Both the position numbers and the translations under genes were made by a program. The notes beneath the pieces are model-generated. The model was not told where the DNA came from. It was given only the letters and a program-made list of their open reading frames with translations, and ran no database searches. Below, piece by piece: positions 1 to 6,482 of a stretch of 14,746 bases of DNA (positions are counted from its first letter, which is position 1; every line of letters starts with the position of its first letter). This DNA is from Rhodocyclaceae bacterium (GTDB lineage Bacteria > Pseudomonadota > Gammaproteobacteria > Burkholderiales > Rhodocyclaceae). The stretch is from the NCBI GenBank assembly GCA_023253415.1, contig JALRGK010000026.1:1-14746 (forward strand), written 5' to 3'.

Positions 1-504
1 TCCCAGTGGGGCACTCTGAATGCCAGCCGGCGGTGCCGATTGGTCCGCAACACCAATTGCGAGGTCCGCCCGCCCACTGACCAGAGCTTCCCAAGTCCCA
101 GAGAGTGTCTCACGCTGTAACTTGATACGTGTCGGCGGCCTTTGTGCGAGAAACTCAGCGATCAGATCAAGAATAGTGGCTTCCGTGATGATGCTATCGA
201 CGGCAATATTCAACACGGCTTCCCACCCGGTCGCTACGCGACGGATGCGTTGCGCCACGGTATCCAGTTCGGCCAGCAAGCGCTCGCCTTCATGGACGAG
301 TTCCGTACCCGCTGCCGTAAGACGTGCCTGACGGGATCGACGATCAAAAAGCAACACATCCAGTTGCTCTTCAAGCTGACGAATACTGTAGGTCACAGCA
401 GACGGCACCTTGCCGAGCGCCCGTGCCGCCGCAGCAAAACTCCCGGTTCTGGCAATCAGGCTCACCATCTGCAAAAGCTCCGGTGTTAGGGGGAAACGAT
501 GCAT
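1..504 (-). CDS. LysR-family transcriptional regulator, C-terminus cut by window edge
   Basis: I translated this from the minus strand; it gives 168 codons with no stop up to the window edge. It begins MHRFPLTPELLQMVSLIART and continues with a textbook LysR winged helix-turn-helix: GSFAAAARALGKVPSAVTYS, then IRQLEEQLDVLLFDRRSRQA and LTAAGTELVHEGERLL, roughly residues 5-75. A linker follows, then the first part of the periplasmic-binding-protein-like effector domain (VLNIAVDSIITEATILDLI..., then RADLAIGV). The C-terminal half, including most of the effector pocket, lies outside the window. The ATG is preceded by a GAGGG ribosome binding site. The gene is divergent from pirin and a perfect LysR-type palindrome lies 14 nt upstream of its start, so autoregulation plus control of the pirin cluster is the natural inference. 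The effector is unknown. Confidence 0.93.
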   Translation of the reverse strand, partial: MHRFPLTPELLQMVSLIARTGSFAAAARALGKVPSAVTYSIRQLEEQLDVLLFDRRSRQARLTAAGTELVHEGERLLAELDTVAQRIRRVATGWEAVLNIAVDSIITEATILDLIAEFLAQRPPTRIKLQRETLSGTWEALVSGRADLAIGVADQSAPPAGIQSAPLG

Positions 505-517
505 GACACCCTCGTTA

Positions 518-534
518 ATTCAAATAATTTGAAT
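518..534. promoter_or_regulatory. Predicted LysR-type operator: perfect 17-bp palindrome
   Basis: The sequence ATTCAAAT-A-ATTTGAAT is a perfect 8-1-8 inverted repeat. Its inner part TCAAATAATTTGA fits the LysR-family T-N11-A consensus. It sits 14 nt upstream of the LysR start codon and about 75 nt upstream of the pirin start, in the shared divergent intergenic region. This is where LysR regulators usually bind. Binding by this regulator is inferred, not shown. Confidence 0.7.
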
Positions 535-609
535 GATGCCATCAATCCGGGGGCGCCATACACGGGGTTCGAAGCTTTTAGAGTGAGCGCCATCTCAAAG
601 GAGTCTGTC

Positions 610-1314
610 ATGCAGATCAAACGACCCGCCAATGAACGAGGCTACGCCGAGCACGGCTGGCTGCGCTCGTTCCACAGTTTTTCCTTCGCCGATTACTTCG
701 ACCGAAATCACATGCACTTCGGGCCGCTACGCGTGATTAACGAAGACTGGGTCGCCGCCGGCACCGGTTTCGGCATGCACCCGCACAAGGATATGGAGAT
801 CGTCACCTATATCCTGGAAGGCGAACTCACCCACCAAGACAGTATGGGGCATCAGGAAGTCATTCGTCCTAACGATGTCCAGCGGATGTCGGCAGGCACC
901 GGTGTTTATCATAGTGAATTCAATCGTCATCCGAATAAGACATGCCACCTGTTGCAGATCTGGATCATGCCAGACCAGAAAGACCTGAAACCGGCATACG
1001 AGCAAACCGCTTTTGACCCGGCTGAAAAGCGCGGCAAACTACGTCTAATCGCCGCACCCGATGGTGCCGAAGGTGCCGTGACCATCCACTCAAATACACG
1101 TCTCTATGCCGGCCTGTTCGATGGTACGGAACATGCCACACATCCTTTAGCCACTGAGCGCATGGCCTATGTGCACGTGGCACGTGGCAGCATTACCGTC
1201 AATGGCGAACAACTCACCGCAGGCGATGCCCTCATGCTGCGCAATGAAGCCGCCGTAACTTTGAACCATGGCACGCAAGCCGAGGTTCTTGTCTTCGATT
1301 TACCCCAGCAATAA
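610..1314 (+). CDS. Pirin family protein (YhhW-like, putative quercetin 2,3-dioxygenase)
   Basis: A 234-residue two-domain bicupin of the pirin family, about the length of E. coli YhhW. The N-terminal cupin carries the full metal site: H57 and H59 in GMHPHKDME, and H101 and E103 in GTGVYHSEF. These match the four iron ligands of human pirin and YhhW. Other family signatures are HGWLRSFHSFSFADYFD near residue 15 and RPNDVQRMSAGTGV near 86. The start was chosen at 610 because AAAGGAG lies 6-7 nt upstream and family members begin just before this region. An in-frame ATG at 499 would add 37 residues that do not look like pirin and would run through the operator. YhhW cleaves quercetin in vitro, but the true substrate of most bacterial pirins is unknown. 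It is first in a rightward cluster with a quinone reductase and an extradiol dioxygenase. Confidence 0.93.
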   Translation: MQIKRPANERGYAEHGWLRSFHSFSFADYFDRNHMHFGPLRVINEDWVAAGTGFGMHPHKDMEIVTYILEGELTHQDSMGHQEVIRPNDVQRMSAGTGVYHSEFNRHPNKTCHLLQIWIMPDQKDLKPAYEQTAFDPAEKRGKLRLIAAPDGAEGAVTIHSNTRLYAGLFDGTEHATHPLATERMAYVHVARGSITVNGEQLTAGDALMLRNEAAVTLNHGTQAEVLVFDLPQQ

Positions 1315-1338
1315 AACCCAAACCCAACCGAGCACACC

Positions 1339-1893
1339 ATGAACAAAATCGTTGTTGTCTACCATAGTGGCTACGGCCATACCCTCAAACAAGCCGAAGC
1401 CGTTGCCAAGGGCGCCGGTGCTGAACTCGTTGCCATTGATACCGAAGGCAATCTGTCAGAAGCGCAATGGGCGTCGCTGGATGACGCTGATGCCATCATT
1501 CTCGGCTCGCCAACATACATGGGTAGCGTGACTTGGCAGTTCAAGAAATTTGCCGATGCCAGCTCTAAAGCCTGGTTTACTCAAAAATGGAAAGACAAGG
1601 TTTTTGGCGGTTTCACCAATTCAGCCACCATGAACGGTGACAAGCACTCGACGATTCACTACTTCATTACCCTGGCCATGCAACATAGCGGCATCTGGGT
1701 TGGTACCGGTCTGATGCCGTCCAATAGCAAAACGGCAAAACGCGATGACATCAATTTTGTGGGCTCCTTTGCCGGTGCCATGATGCAGACACCCTCTGAT
1801 GCCTCGATTGACGAAGTGGTTCAAGGTGATCTGGAAACCGCCCGCCTTTATGGTGAACGCATCGCCCAAATCACACGCCAATTCAAGGGATAA
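1339..1893 (+). CDS. Flavodoxin-fold NAD(P)H:quinone oxidoreductase (WrbA/NADPH-dependent FMN reductase family)
   Basis: A 184-residue flavodoxin-like protein. The FMN phosphate-binding loop is YHSGYGHT at residues 8-15, directly after the first beta strand KIVVVY. The second flavin loop is GSPTYMGSVTWQFKKFAD (about residues 55-72). The GGFTNSATMNGDKHSTI stretch matches the third flavin-contacting segment of WrbA-type enzymes. Members reduce quinones by two electrons with NAD(P)H, avoiding semiquinone formation. The gene begins 24 nt after pirin with only a weak ribosome binding site, so it is probably read from the same message. The neighbouring dioxygenase begins 4 nt after its stop, which suggests translational coupling. 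Pairing with a ring-cleaving dioxygenase fits a role in handling quinones made from catechols, but the substrate cannot be read from sequence. Confidence 0.88.
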   Translation: MNKIVVVYHSGYGHTLKQAEAVAKGAGAELVAIDTEGNLSEAQWASLDDADAIILGSPTYMGSVTWQFKKFADASSKAWFTQKWKDKVFGGFTNSATMNGDKHSTIHYFITLAMQHSGIWVGTGLMPSNSKTAKRDDINFVGSFAGAMMQTPSDASIDEVVQGDLETARLYGERIAQITRQFKG

Positions 1894-1897
1894 TCCC

Positions 1898-2692
1898 GTG
1901 CTGCTGCCCACGCTATTTGTTCCCCATGGCGCACCGACCTTCGCCCTTCGTCCAGGAGCGGCTGGCGCGGCGCTGGTGGATCTTGCACAACAAGTTGAGC
2001 GCCCTAACGCCATCATCGTTGTCAGTCCACACTGGGAAACGTCCGAGCCGACCGTGGGCAGCGCAAGCGACCTAGACACCCTCTATGACTTCGGCGGCTT
2101 TCCCGGTGAGCTGTATACCCTCAAGTACCCAGCCCACAGTCATGCCGGACTTGCCCGGCAAGTGGCCGAATGCCTGCAAGACGCTGGCTACGCGCCGCGG
2201 ATTGATTCACAGCGTGGGCTTGACCATGGTGCCTGGGTGCCGCTGCGCATGATGTACCCTGCCGCCGACATTCCGATCATTCCCCTGTCAATCAAAGCAC
2301 ATGCGGGTGCTGCATATCACTATGCCTTGGGTCAGACACTCCAGCCACTCTCAACACAGGGTTTCCTCATCATCGGTACCGGCAGCATCACGCATAACCT
2401 GCGCGACTACATGATCTGCGGACACAATGCTCTTCCGATACCTGACTATGTCACCCGCTTCGCGGACTGGGTAAACGATCAGTTACAGAGCGGCAACCTG
2501 CCCGAACTGATCGACTATCGCAAAACTGCCGATGATGCCGCCCAGGCCCACCCAACCGAGGATCACTTCATGCCATTTTTTGTCGCCTTGGGCGCGGCGG
2601 GTAGTCATCCGAAATCCGAGCGTTTCTACGCTGGCGTCGATGATCTCGTCATCGCCATGGACGGCTATCGTTTTAAGCAGGCGGTACAATAG
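1898..2692 (+). CDS. DODA-type extradiol aromatic ring-opening dioxygenase (YgiD-like)
   Basis: A 264-residue class III extradiol dioxygenase of the DODA/YgiD type, close to the length of E. coli YgiD. Conserved histidines are all visible: H10 in LFVPHGAP, H45 in VVSPHWE, H110 in GLDHGAWVPL, H166 in GTGSITHNL, and H218/H223 in AHPTEDHFMPFF. The family opens the ring of catechol-type substrates such as DOPA using a single divalent metal (iron or zinc). The start is taken as GTG at 1898: AAGGGA lies about 7 nt upstream, the codon follows the upstream stop by 4 nt, and the protein then begins at the family-typical LLPTLFVPHGAP. An upstream ATG at 1799 would add 33 residues read out of frame from the preceding gene. 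The substrate is unknown; plant-like betalain chemistry should not be assumed. Confidence 0.92.
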   Translation: MLLPTLFVPHGAPTFALRPGAAGAALVDLAQQVERPNAIIVVSPHWETSEPTVGSASDLDTLYDFGGFPGELYTLKYPAHSHAGLARQVAECLQDAGYAPRIDSQRGLDHGAWVPLRMMYPAADIPIIPLSIKAHAGAAYHYALGQTLQPLSTQGFLIIGTGSITHNLRDYMICGHNALPIPDYVTRFADWVNDQLQSGNLPELIDYRKTADDAAQAHPTEDHFMPFFVALGAAGSHPKSERFYAGVDDLVIAMDGYRFKQAVQ

Positions 2693-2721
2693 CGGTTTAT
2701 CATCTACCGAGAGTCACGATC

Positions 2722-3060
2722 ATGTCCGCCATTCCCGCTTGCCCCCAATGCACCCTTGAGAACACCTACCCGGATGGCGACAACTACGTCTGCGCTGACT
2801 GCGGTTTTGAATGGCCGATGATGGCAGAATCCGTTGAAGAGGATGGTCCGCGTATTGTCAAGGATGCCAACGGTAATGTGCTCAACGATGGCGACAGCGT
2901 TGTCCTGATCAAAGATCTCAAACTGAAGGGCTCATCGAGCACGATGAAGGTCGGCACCAAGATCAAGAGTATCCGAATCGTTGAGGGTGATCACGAGCTG
3001 GATTGCAAATCTGATTTTGGCAATATCATGCTCAAGGCCTGTTTTGTGAAGAAAGCCTGA
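2722..3060 (+). CDS. PhnA/YjdM family zinc-ribbon protein
   Basis: A 112-residue protein matching E. coli YjdM (formerly PhnA, 111 residues) along its length. The N-terminal zinc ribbon is CPQC (residues 8-11) and CADC (24-27). A short acidic linker is followed by the conserved C-terminal domain, with VKDANGNVLNDGDSVVLIKD and LKGSSSTMKVGTKIKSIRIV. The family was first named for alkylphosphonate use, but E. coli PhnA is not needed for that pathway and its role is unclear. It should not be confused with the unrelated phosphonoacetate hydrolase PhnA. The gene starts 29 nt after the dioxygenase and is followed by a strong terminator, so it is probably the last gene of the rightward cluster. Whether it shares a function with its neighbours is not evident. 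Confidence 0.93.
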   Translation: MSAIPACPQCTLENTYPDGDNYVCADCGFEWPMMAESVEEDGPRIVKDANGNVLNDGDSVVLIKDLKLKGSSSTMKVGTKIKSIRIVEGDHELDCKSDFGNIMLKACFVKKA

Positions 3061-3089
3061 TCGATTTCGGATTTGCACTTCAGAAAAGC

Positions 3090-3115
3090 AAAGGCCACCC
3101 CATCGGGTGGCCTTT
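3090..3115. terminator. Bidirectional rho-independent terminator
   Basis: An 11-bp perfect stem, AAAGGCCACCC paired with GGGTGGCCTTT, around a 4-nt loop CATC. The plus strand runs on into a T-tract, ending the PhnA-side transcript. On the minus strand the flanking TTTGCTTTTC run can serve the convergent cydAB transcript. It sits between the stop codons of two converging genes, as expected. Confidence 0.9.
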
Positions 3116-3133
3116 TTCGTTACGAGAATTTAT

Positions 3134-4159
3134 TTAGTCGCTTGTTCCGTAACCCACCGGATCCGTTTTACCCGAGAACATGTGATAGACACGCAGGAAG
3201 TAGAAAACGACCAGCGGAAACATCACGATCGCACCCCAGAACATGAATTGCAGCGACACCGCCGGTGCGGCAGCCTGCTCAATAGTCAGTGAGTACGGCA
3301 TCATGTAGGGCCAGAAAGAGAGCGCGAGGGAACCGAAGGCCGACACAAACATCAGCATGGCCCAGGCAAATGGTGCACGCTCGTGCGGGCAATCATGACG
3401 GCTGGTTTTAAAGGCACCCAGCAGACCGATAAAACCCAGGGCTGGCACCACAAAGTGCCAGATCGGGGCCTGCTCCCACGCATGACGGACTTGCAGATCA
3501 ATACCCTGTGTCACCAGGAAGGCCACCAGAATAAAGACGCTGAAAGCAATCGACAGGCCACGCAATTGTGCACGAGCACGCTGAGCCACAGCACCTTCCG
3601 TCTTAAGAATGAGCCAACCGGCACCGAGCATACTGTAGCCAAGCACCAGGCCAACACCACACAAGACAGGGAATGGTGCCAGCCAATCCCAGCCGTTGCC
3701 AACGTAGGTGGTACCCTCAATCGGCAGGCCTAGGATCATGGTTCCAATGGCAGCGCCCTGAACAATGGTGACCACGGTCGAACCAACGACGAAGCCCCAC
3801 TCCCAGAGACCACGTGCCTTCAGGGCCTGTTCACGGTACTCGAAGGCGACACCGCGAAAAATTAGCCCAATGAGCAGTAGCACCACCGGCAGATAGAATG
3901 CCGACAGGAAAATGGCGTAAATGGCTGGAAAAGCACCAAACAGACAGGCCCCGACAATAATCAGCCAGGTTTCGTTGCCATCCCAGAAGGGCGCAATCGC
4001 GCCGATGACGGCATTTCGCTCATCATTGTTTTTTGCCGTTGCAAACAATATGGCCGCGCCAAGATCATAACCATCGACAATGATGTAAACGAGGATCGAA
4101 AAAGCGATCAGACCCGCCCAGAAATACGGCAGCCAGGGGCTCATGGATTCCAGACTCAT
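3134..4159 (-). CDS. cydB: Cytochrome bd-type (cyanide-insensitive class) quinol oxidase subunit II
   Basis: A 341-residue, multi-helix membrane protein of the CydB/CioB family. Family signatures include IIVDGYDLGAAIL (D29 onward) and APFWDGNETWLI (around residues 56-67). AFEYREQ and SFWPYMMP appear later. About eight to nine hydrophobic helices are visible, and the length is in the range of CydB/CioB proteins. Subunit II forms the heterodimer with CydA in the inner membrane and supports quinol oxidation coupled to oxygen reduction. The start at 4159 has GGAGG 4 nt upstream and overlaps the cydA stop as ATGA, so the two are translationally coupled. A second in-frame ATG five codons downstream is possible but has a worse site. 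No small CydX-like reading frame was seen downstream before the terminator. Confidence 0.95.
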   Translation of the reverse strand: MSLESMSPWLPYFWAGLIAFSILVYIIVDGYDLGAAILFATAKNNDERNAVIGAIAPFWDGNETWLIIVGACLFGAFPAIYAIFLSAFYLPVVLLLIGLIFRGVAFEYREQALKARGLWEWGFVVGSTVVTIVQGAAIGTMILGLPIEGTTYVGNGWDWLAPFPVLCGVGLVLGYSMLGAGWLILKTEGAVAQRARAQLRGLSIAFSVFILVAFLVTQGIDLQVRHAWEQAPIWHFVVPALGFIGLLGAFKTSRHDCPHERAPFAWAMLMFVSAFGSLALSFWPYMMPYSLTIEQAAAPAVSLQFMFWGAIVMFPLVVFYFLRVYHMFSGKTDPVGYGTSD

Positions 4160-5499
4160 ACTGCCTCCGACATGTTCGGACCGTCATTCGACGGGCCCTT
4201 CTTGAAAAGATTCCAGATGTAGCGGAAACCAAAGCTATAAACGATCAGGTACACCGTCACATACAAAACAAGACTGGTTAAAGCATGATTAAACGTCAGT
4301 GATGGCGTAACCGCATCGGAGGTACGCAGCAGACCTGTTACGACCCACGGCTGACGCCCTACTTCGGCGGTGTACCAGCCGGCCATCACACAGACCCAGC
4401 CAATTGGGAAGGAAATAGCAGCGACATTCAGGAACCAGCGCGACTTCTCAATACTATTGCGGTAATTGTGCCAGCTGCCGTACCAGCCGATGAACAACAT
4501 CAGCAGCGATAGACCCACCATAATGCGGAATCCATAGAATGGCACCAGGAACGGTGCACGCTCATCTGCAGGGATGTCTTTGATCCCACGCTGATATGAA
4601 TCCGGGTTACCGGAATCGACCACGCTACCGATCACAGGAATACTGATTTCAAAGCTGTTTTTTTCAGCCTTGTTATCTGGCCAGGCAGCAACAATCAGGG
4701 GTGCGCGTGTGCCACTCTCCCAACGGCCTTCAACCGCCGCAAATTTACCCGGTTGATAATCACGGATGATTTCACCGGCCAGGTGGCCAAAGCCCATCTG
4801 GATCGGCGTAAACACTGCCATCAAGCCCATACCCCAGATCAGCATGGCTTTAGCCGTTGTCTTATGCACACCTTTGAGGGTGTACCAGGCACCTGTTGCA
4901 GCAACAACGGTGGCGGTCGTCAGATAGGCGGCCAGCAGCATATGCAACCAACGCGTAATGAAAACATGACCGCCAATGATTTCCCGCCAGTCGGTTGGCA
5001 CAATACGACCGGCAGCATCAATGGCATGCCCAACCGGCACCTGCATCCAGCTGTTGTTGGCCAGAATCCAGAACGATGACAGCGTCGTACCCAGTGCCAC
5101 CAGGCAACAGGCCGTCAGAAACGCGCGCGGCGATACCTTGTTCCGACCAAACAGCACCACACCGAGGAAGGTGGCTTCCAGAATGAAGGCCGTGAAAGAC
5201 TCATAGCCCAACAGTGGGCCCTGAATGGGGCCGGTTTTCTCGCTGAGAACGCTCCAGTTCGTCCCGAACTGAAAGGCCATGACAATCCCGGAGACGACCC
5301 CCATCCCGAACGAGACGGCAAAGATTTTGACCCAGAAATCGAATAGCGTGCGGTATACGGGGTTACCCGTTGCCTGATGGCGCCACTCGAGCACCGCCAG
5401 CCAGGCGGCCAGACCAATCGTGAACGATGGAAAAATAATGTGGAATGTCACCACAAACGCGAACTGAATCCGCGACAAATCCAATGCCGTTAAATCCAA
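4156..5499 (-). CDS. cydA: Cytochrome bd-type quinol oxidase subunit I, short Q-loop (CioA-like)
   Basis: Subunit I of a bd-type quinol:O2 oxidoreductase in the inner membrane. Using a TTG start at 5499 gives 447 residues. The numbering then tracks E. coli CydA: H20 (heme b595 ligand region), E100 and E108, H186 (heme b558), and K252/E257 of the quinol site in GKFAAVEGRW. The b558 methionine is M327 in FRIMVG rather than 393, so the Q-loop is about 65 residues shorter, as in the cyanide-insensitive (CioA) class. The AEVGRQPWVV motif follows. The TTG is preceded by AGGGAGAGG with good spacing, and the protein then begins DLTALDLSRIQFAF as in homologs. A GTG at 5529 would add ten residues but lacks a ribosome binding site. 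Such oxidases help under low oxygen, sulfide, cyanide or nitric oxide stress. Confidence 0.95.
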   Translation of the reverse strand: MDLTALDLSRIQFAFVVTFHIIFPSFTIGLAAWLAVLEWRHQATGNPVYRTLFDFWVKIFAVSFGMGVVSGIVMAFQFGTNWSVLSEKTGPIQGPLLGYESFTAFILEATFLGVVLFGRNKVSPRAFLTACCLVALGTTLSSFWILANNSWMQVPVGHAIDAAGRIVPTDWREIIGGHVFITRWLHMLLAAYLTTATVVAATGAWYTLKGVHKTTAKAMLIWGMGLMAVFTPIQMGFGHLAGEIIRDYQPGKFAAVEGRWESGTRAPLIVAAWPDNKAEKNSFEISIPVIGSVVDSGNPDSYQRGIKDIPADERAPFLVPFYGFRIMVGLSLLMLFIGWYGSWHNYRNSIEKSRWFLNVAAISFPIGWVCVMAGWYTAEVGRQPWVVTGLLRTSDAVTPSLTFNHALTSLVLYVTVYLIVYSFGFRYIWNLFKKGPSNDGPNMSEAV

Positions 5500-5696
5500 G
5501 ACCCTCTCCCTATACCCAAACGAGGTCACAACTTTGCATGCCCTAGTGGCACCATTGTGACTGCCGACTTATTAAGTTGATTCTGTCGGCGCGGTAATTT
5601 CACACCGTATAATCAATGCGTTGCATATTATACTGCACTGCAACCCAGCTTCTTTCATTTGCTTTCCATCATGGTTTTATATAACGACGTCAGTAC
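5500..5696. promoter_or_regulatory. Divergent intergenic region between cydA and the MgtC-family gene
   Basis: This must hold promoters for both directions. On the plus strand there is a perfect -10-like TATAAT at 5608-5613, but no convincing -35 at 16-18 bp. An inverted repeat with arms GTTGCA (5620-5625) and TGCAAC (5639-5644) surrounds an AT-rich core containing TATTAT and TATACT. I could not find a clear FNR/ANR box (TTGAT-N4-ATCAA). The promoter details are therefore tentative. Confidence 0.45.
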
Positions 5697-6449
5697 ATGA
5701 CCCACTTTCCTGATAACGCAACATTATTGAGCTTCTGGTCTCCAGCCTCGCTGGCAGGCAATATCACTCTATTGCTGCACCTCATCGGATCCATGTTGCT
5801 GGGTATGCTGGTCGGCTATGAACGCTCTTACCATGGACGCGCCGCCGGCATGCGAACCTTCTCGTTGGTATGCATGGCCTCAACCGGTATTGTGGCAACC
5901 TTCGGCTATCCGGACCTCTGGTTTGGCGGGCAACAGCTCGCCACGGTCACCACCGACGGGCCCTCTCGCGCCATGCAAGGCATTGTCACGGGCATCGGCT
6001 TTCTCGGTGCCGGTGTCATTATCCGTGAAGGCCGTTCTGTTTCAGGCCTATCCACTGCGGCTTCCATCTGGGTCGCTGCCGCCATCGGTATCCTGGTTGG
6101 TCTGGGCCTGTATCTGGCTGCAATCACGCTGTCTTTGCTCTGTGCTTTCAGTATGAGCATCATTCTCCAGATTGAGCGCTGGCTTCCCAAGCAGAAACGC
6201 TTCTTTTTCGAACTTTGTTTTTCGGCGGATGTCCAACCAGACAGCGCCAGAATGCGGGCACTGACCGCTGAGTTTGGTTTTCACCTACGCGGTGATACAT
6301 TCAGTATCAGCCTGACCCGCAGCCATCAGTATTATGCGTTTACCGCGACGACAGGCCCCAAGAACCACGCTGACATTCACGGCCTCTCCCAGGCCTTACA
6401 GGCGCTTTCCGGTCTGGAAAAATTCTCGATCTCTCCCACCAGAAATTAA
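5697..6449 (+). CDS. MgtC/SapB family membrane protein
   Basis: A 250-residue protein with an MgtC-type N-terminal membrane domain. Family motifs are LLGMLVGYERSYHGRAAGMR, TFSLVCMASTGIVATFGYPD, then GIVTGIGFLGAGVIIREG and VSGLSTAASIWVAAAIGILVG. About five hydrophobic helices occupy roughly residues 20-165. A soluble C-terminal domain of about 80 residues follows, beginning after IILQIERWLPKQKRF, and resembles an ACT-like fold by position only. MgtC proteins of pathogens affect growth at low magnesium and inhibit the F-type ATP synthase. In non-pathogens the role is not settled. The ribosome binding site is weak. A nine-codon reading frame directly upstream overlaps its start. Divergent from cydAB and 33 nt before the antiporter gene, it may be in one transcript with the next two genes. 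Confidence 0.9.
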   Translation: MTHFPDNATLLSFWSPASLAGNITLLLHLIGSMLLGMLVGYERSYHGRAAGMRTFSLVCMASTGIVATFGYPDLWFGGQQLATVTTDGPSRAMQGIVTGIGFLGAGVIIREGRSVSGLSTAASIWVAAAIGILVGLGLYLAAITLSLLCAFSMSIILQIERWLPKQKRFFFELCFSADVQPDSARMRALTAEFGFHLRGDTFSISLTRSHQYYAFTATTGPKNHADIHGLSQALQALSGLEKFSISPTRN

Positions 6450-6482
6450 ACCGCACAACCGTAACCACAAAACGGCCCAACC

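Noticed and set aside
20..506. Rightward reading frames in the first 500 bases
   Set aside because: They are antisense to a clear LysR helix-turn-helix protein and have no family features.
499..609. Extension of the pirin gene by 37 codons to an ATG at 499
   Set aside because: The extra residues are not pirin-like, would cover the LysR operator and overlap the divergent LysR start, and have no ribosome binding site; ATG 610 has AAAGGAG.
1799..1897. Upstream ATG for the extradiol dioxygenase
   Set aside because: It reads through the end of the quinone reductase in another frame; the GTG at 1898 has a good ribosome binding site and gives the family-typical N-terminus.
2722..3060. Phosphonoacetate hydrolase function for the PhnA-named protein
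   Set aside because: That enzyme is an unrelated, much larger protein; this is the small zinc-ribbon YjdM family.
5500..5696. FNR/ANR box controlling the bd oxidase
   Set aside because: TTGATT at 5577 has no matching ATCAA half at the required spacing.
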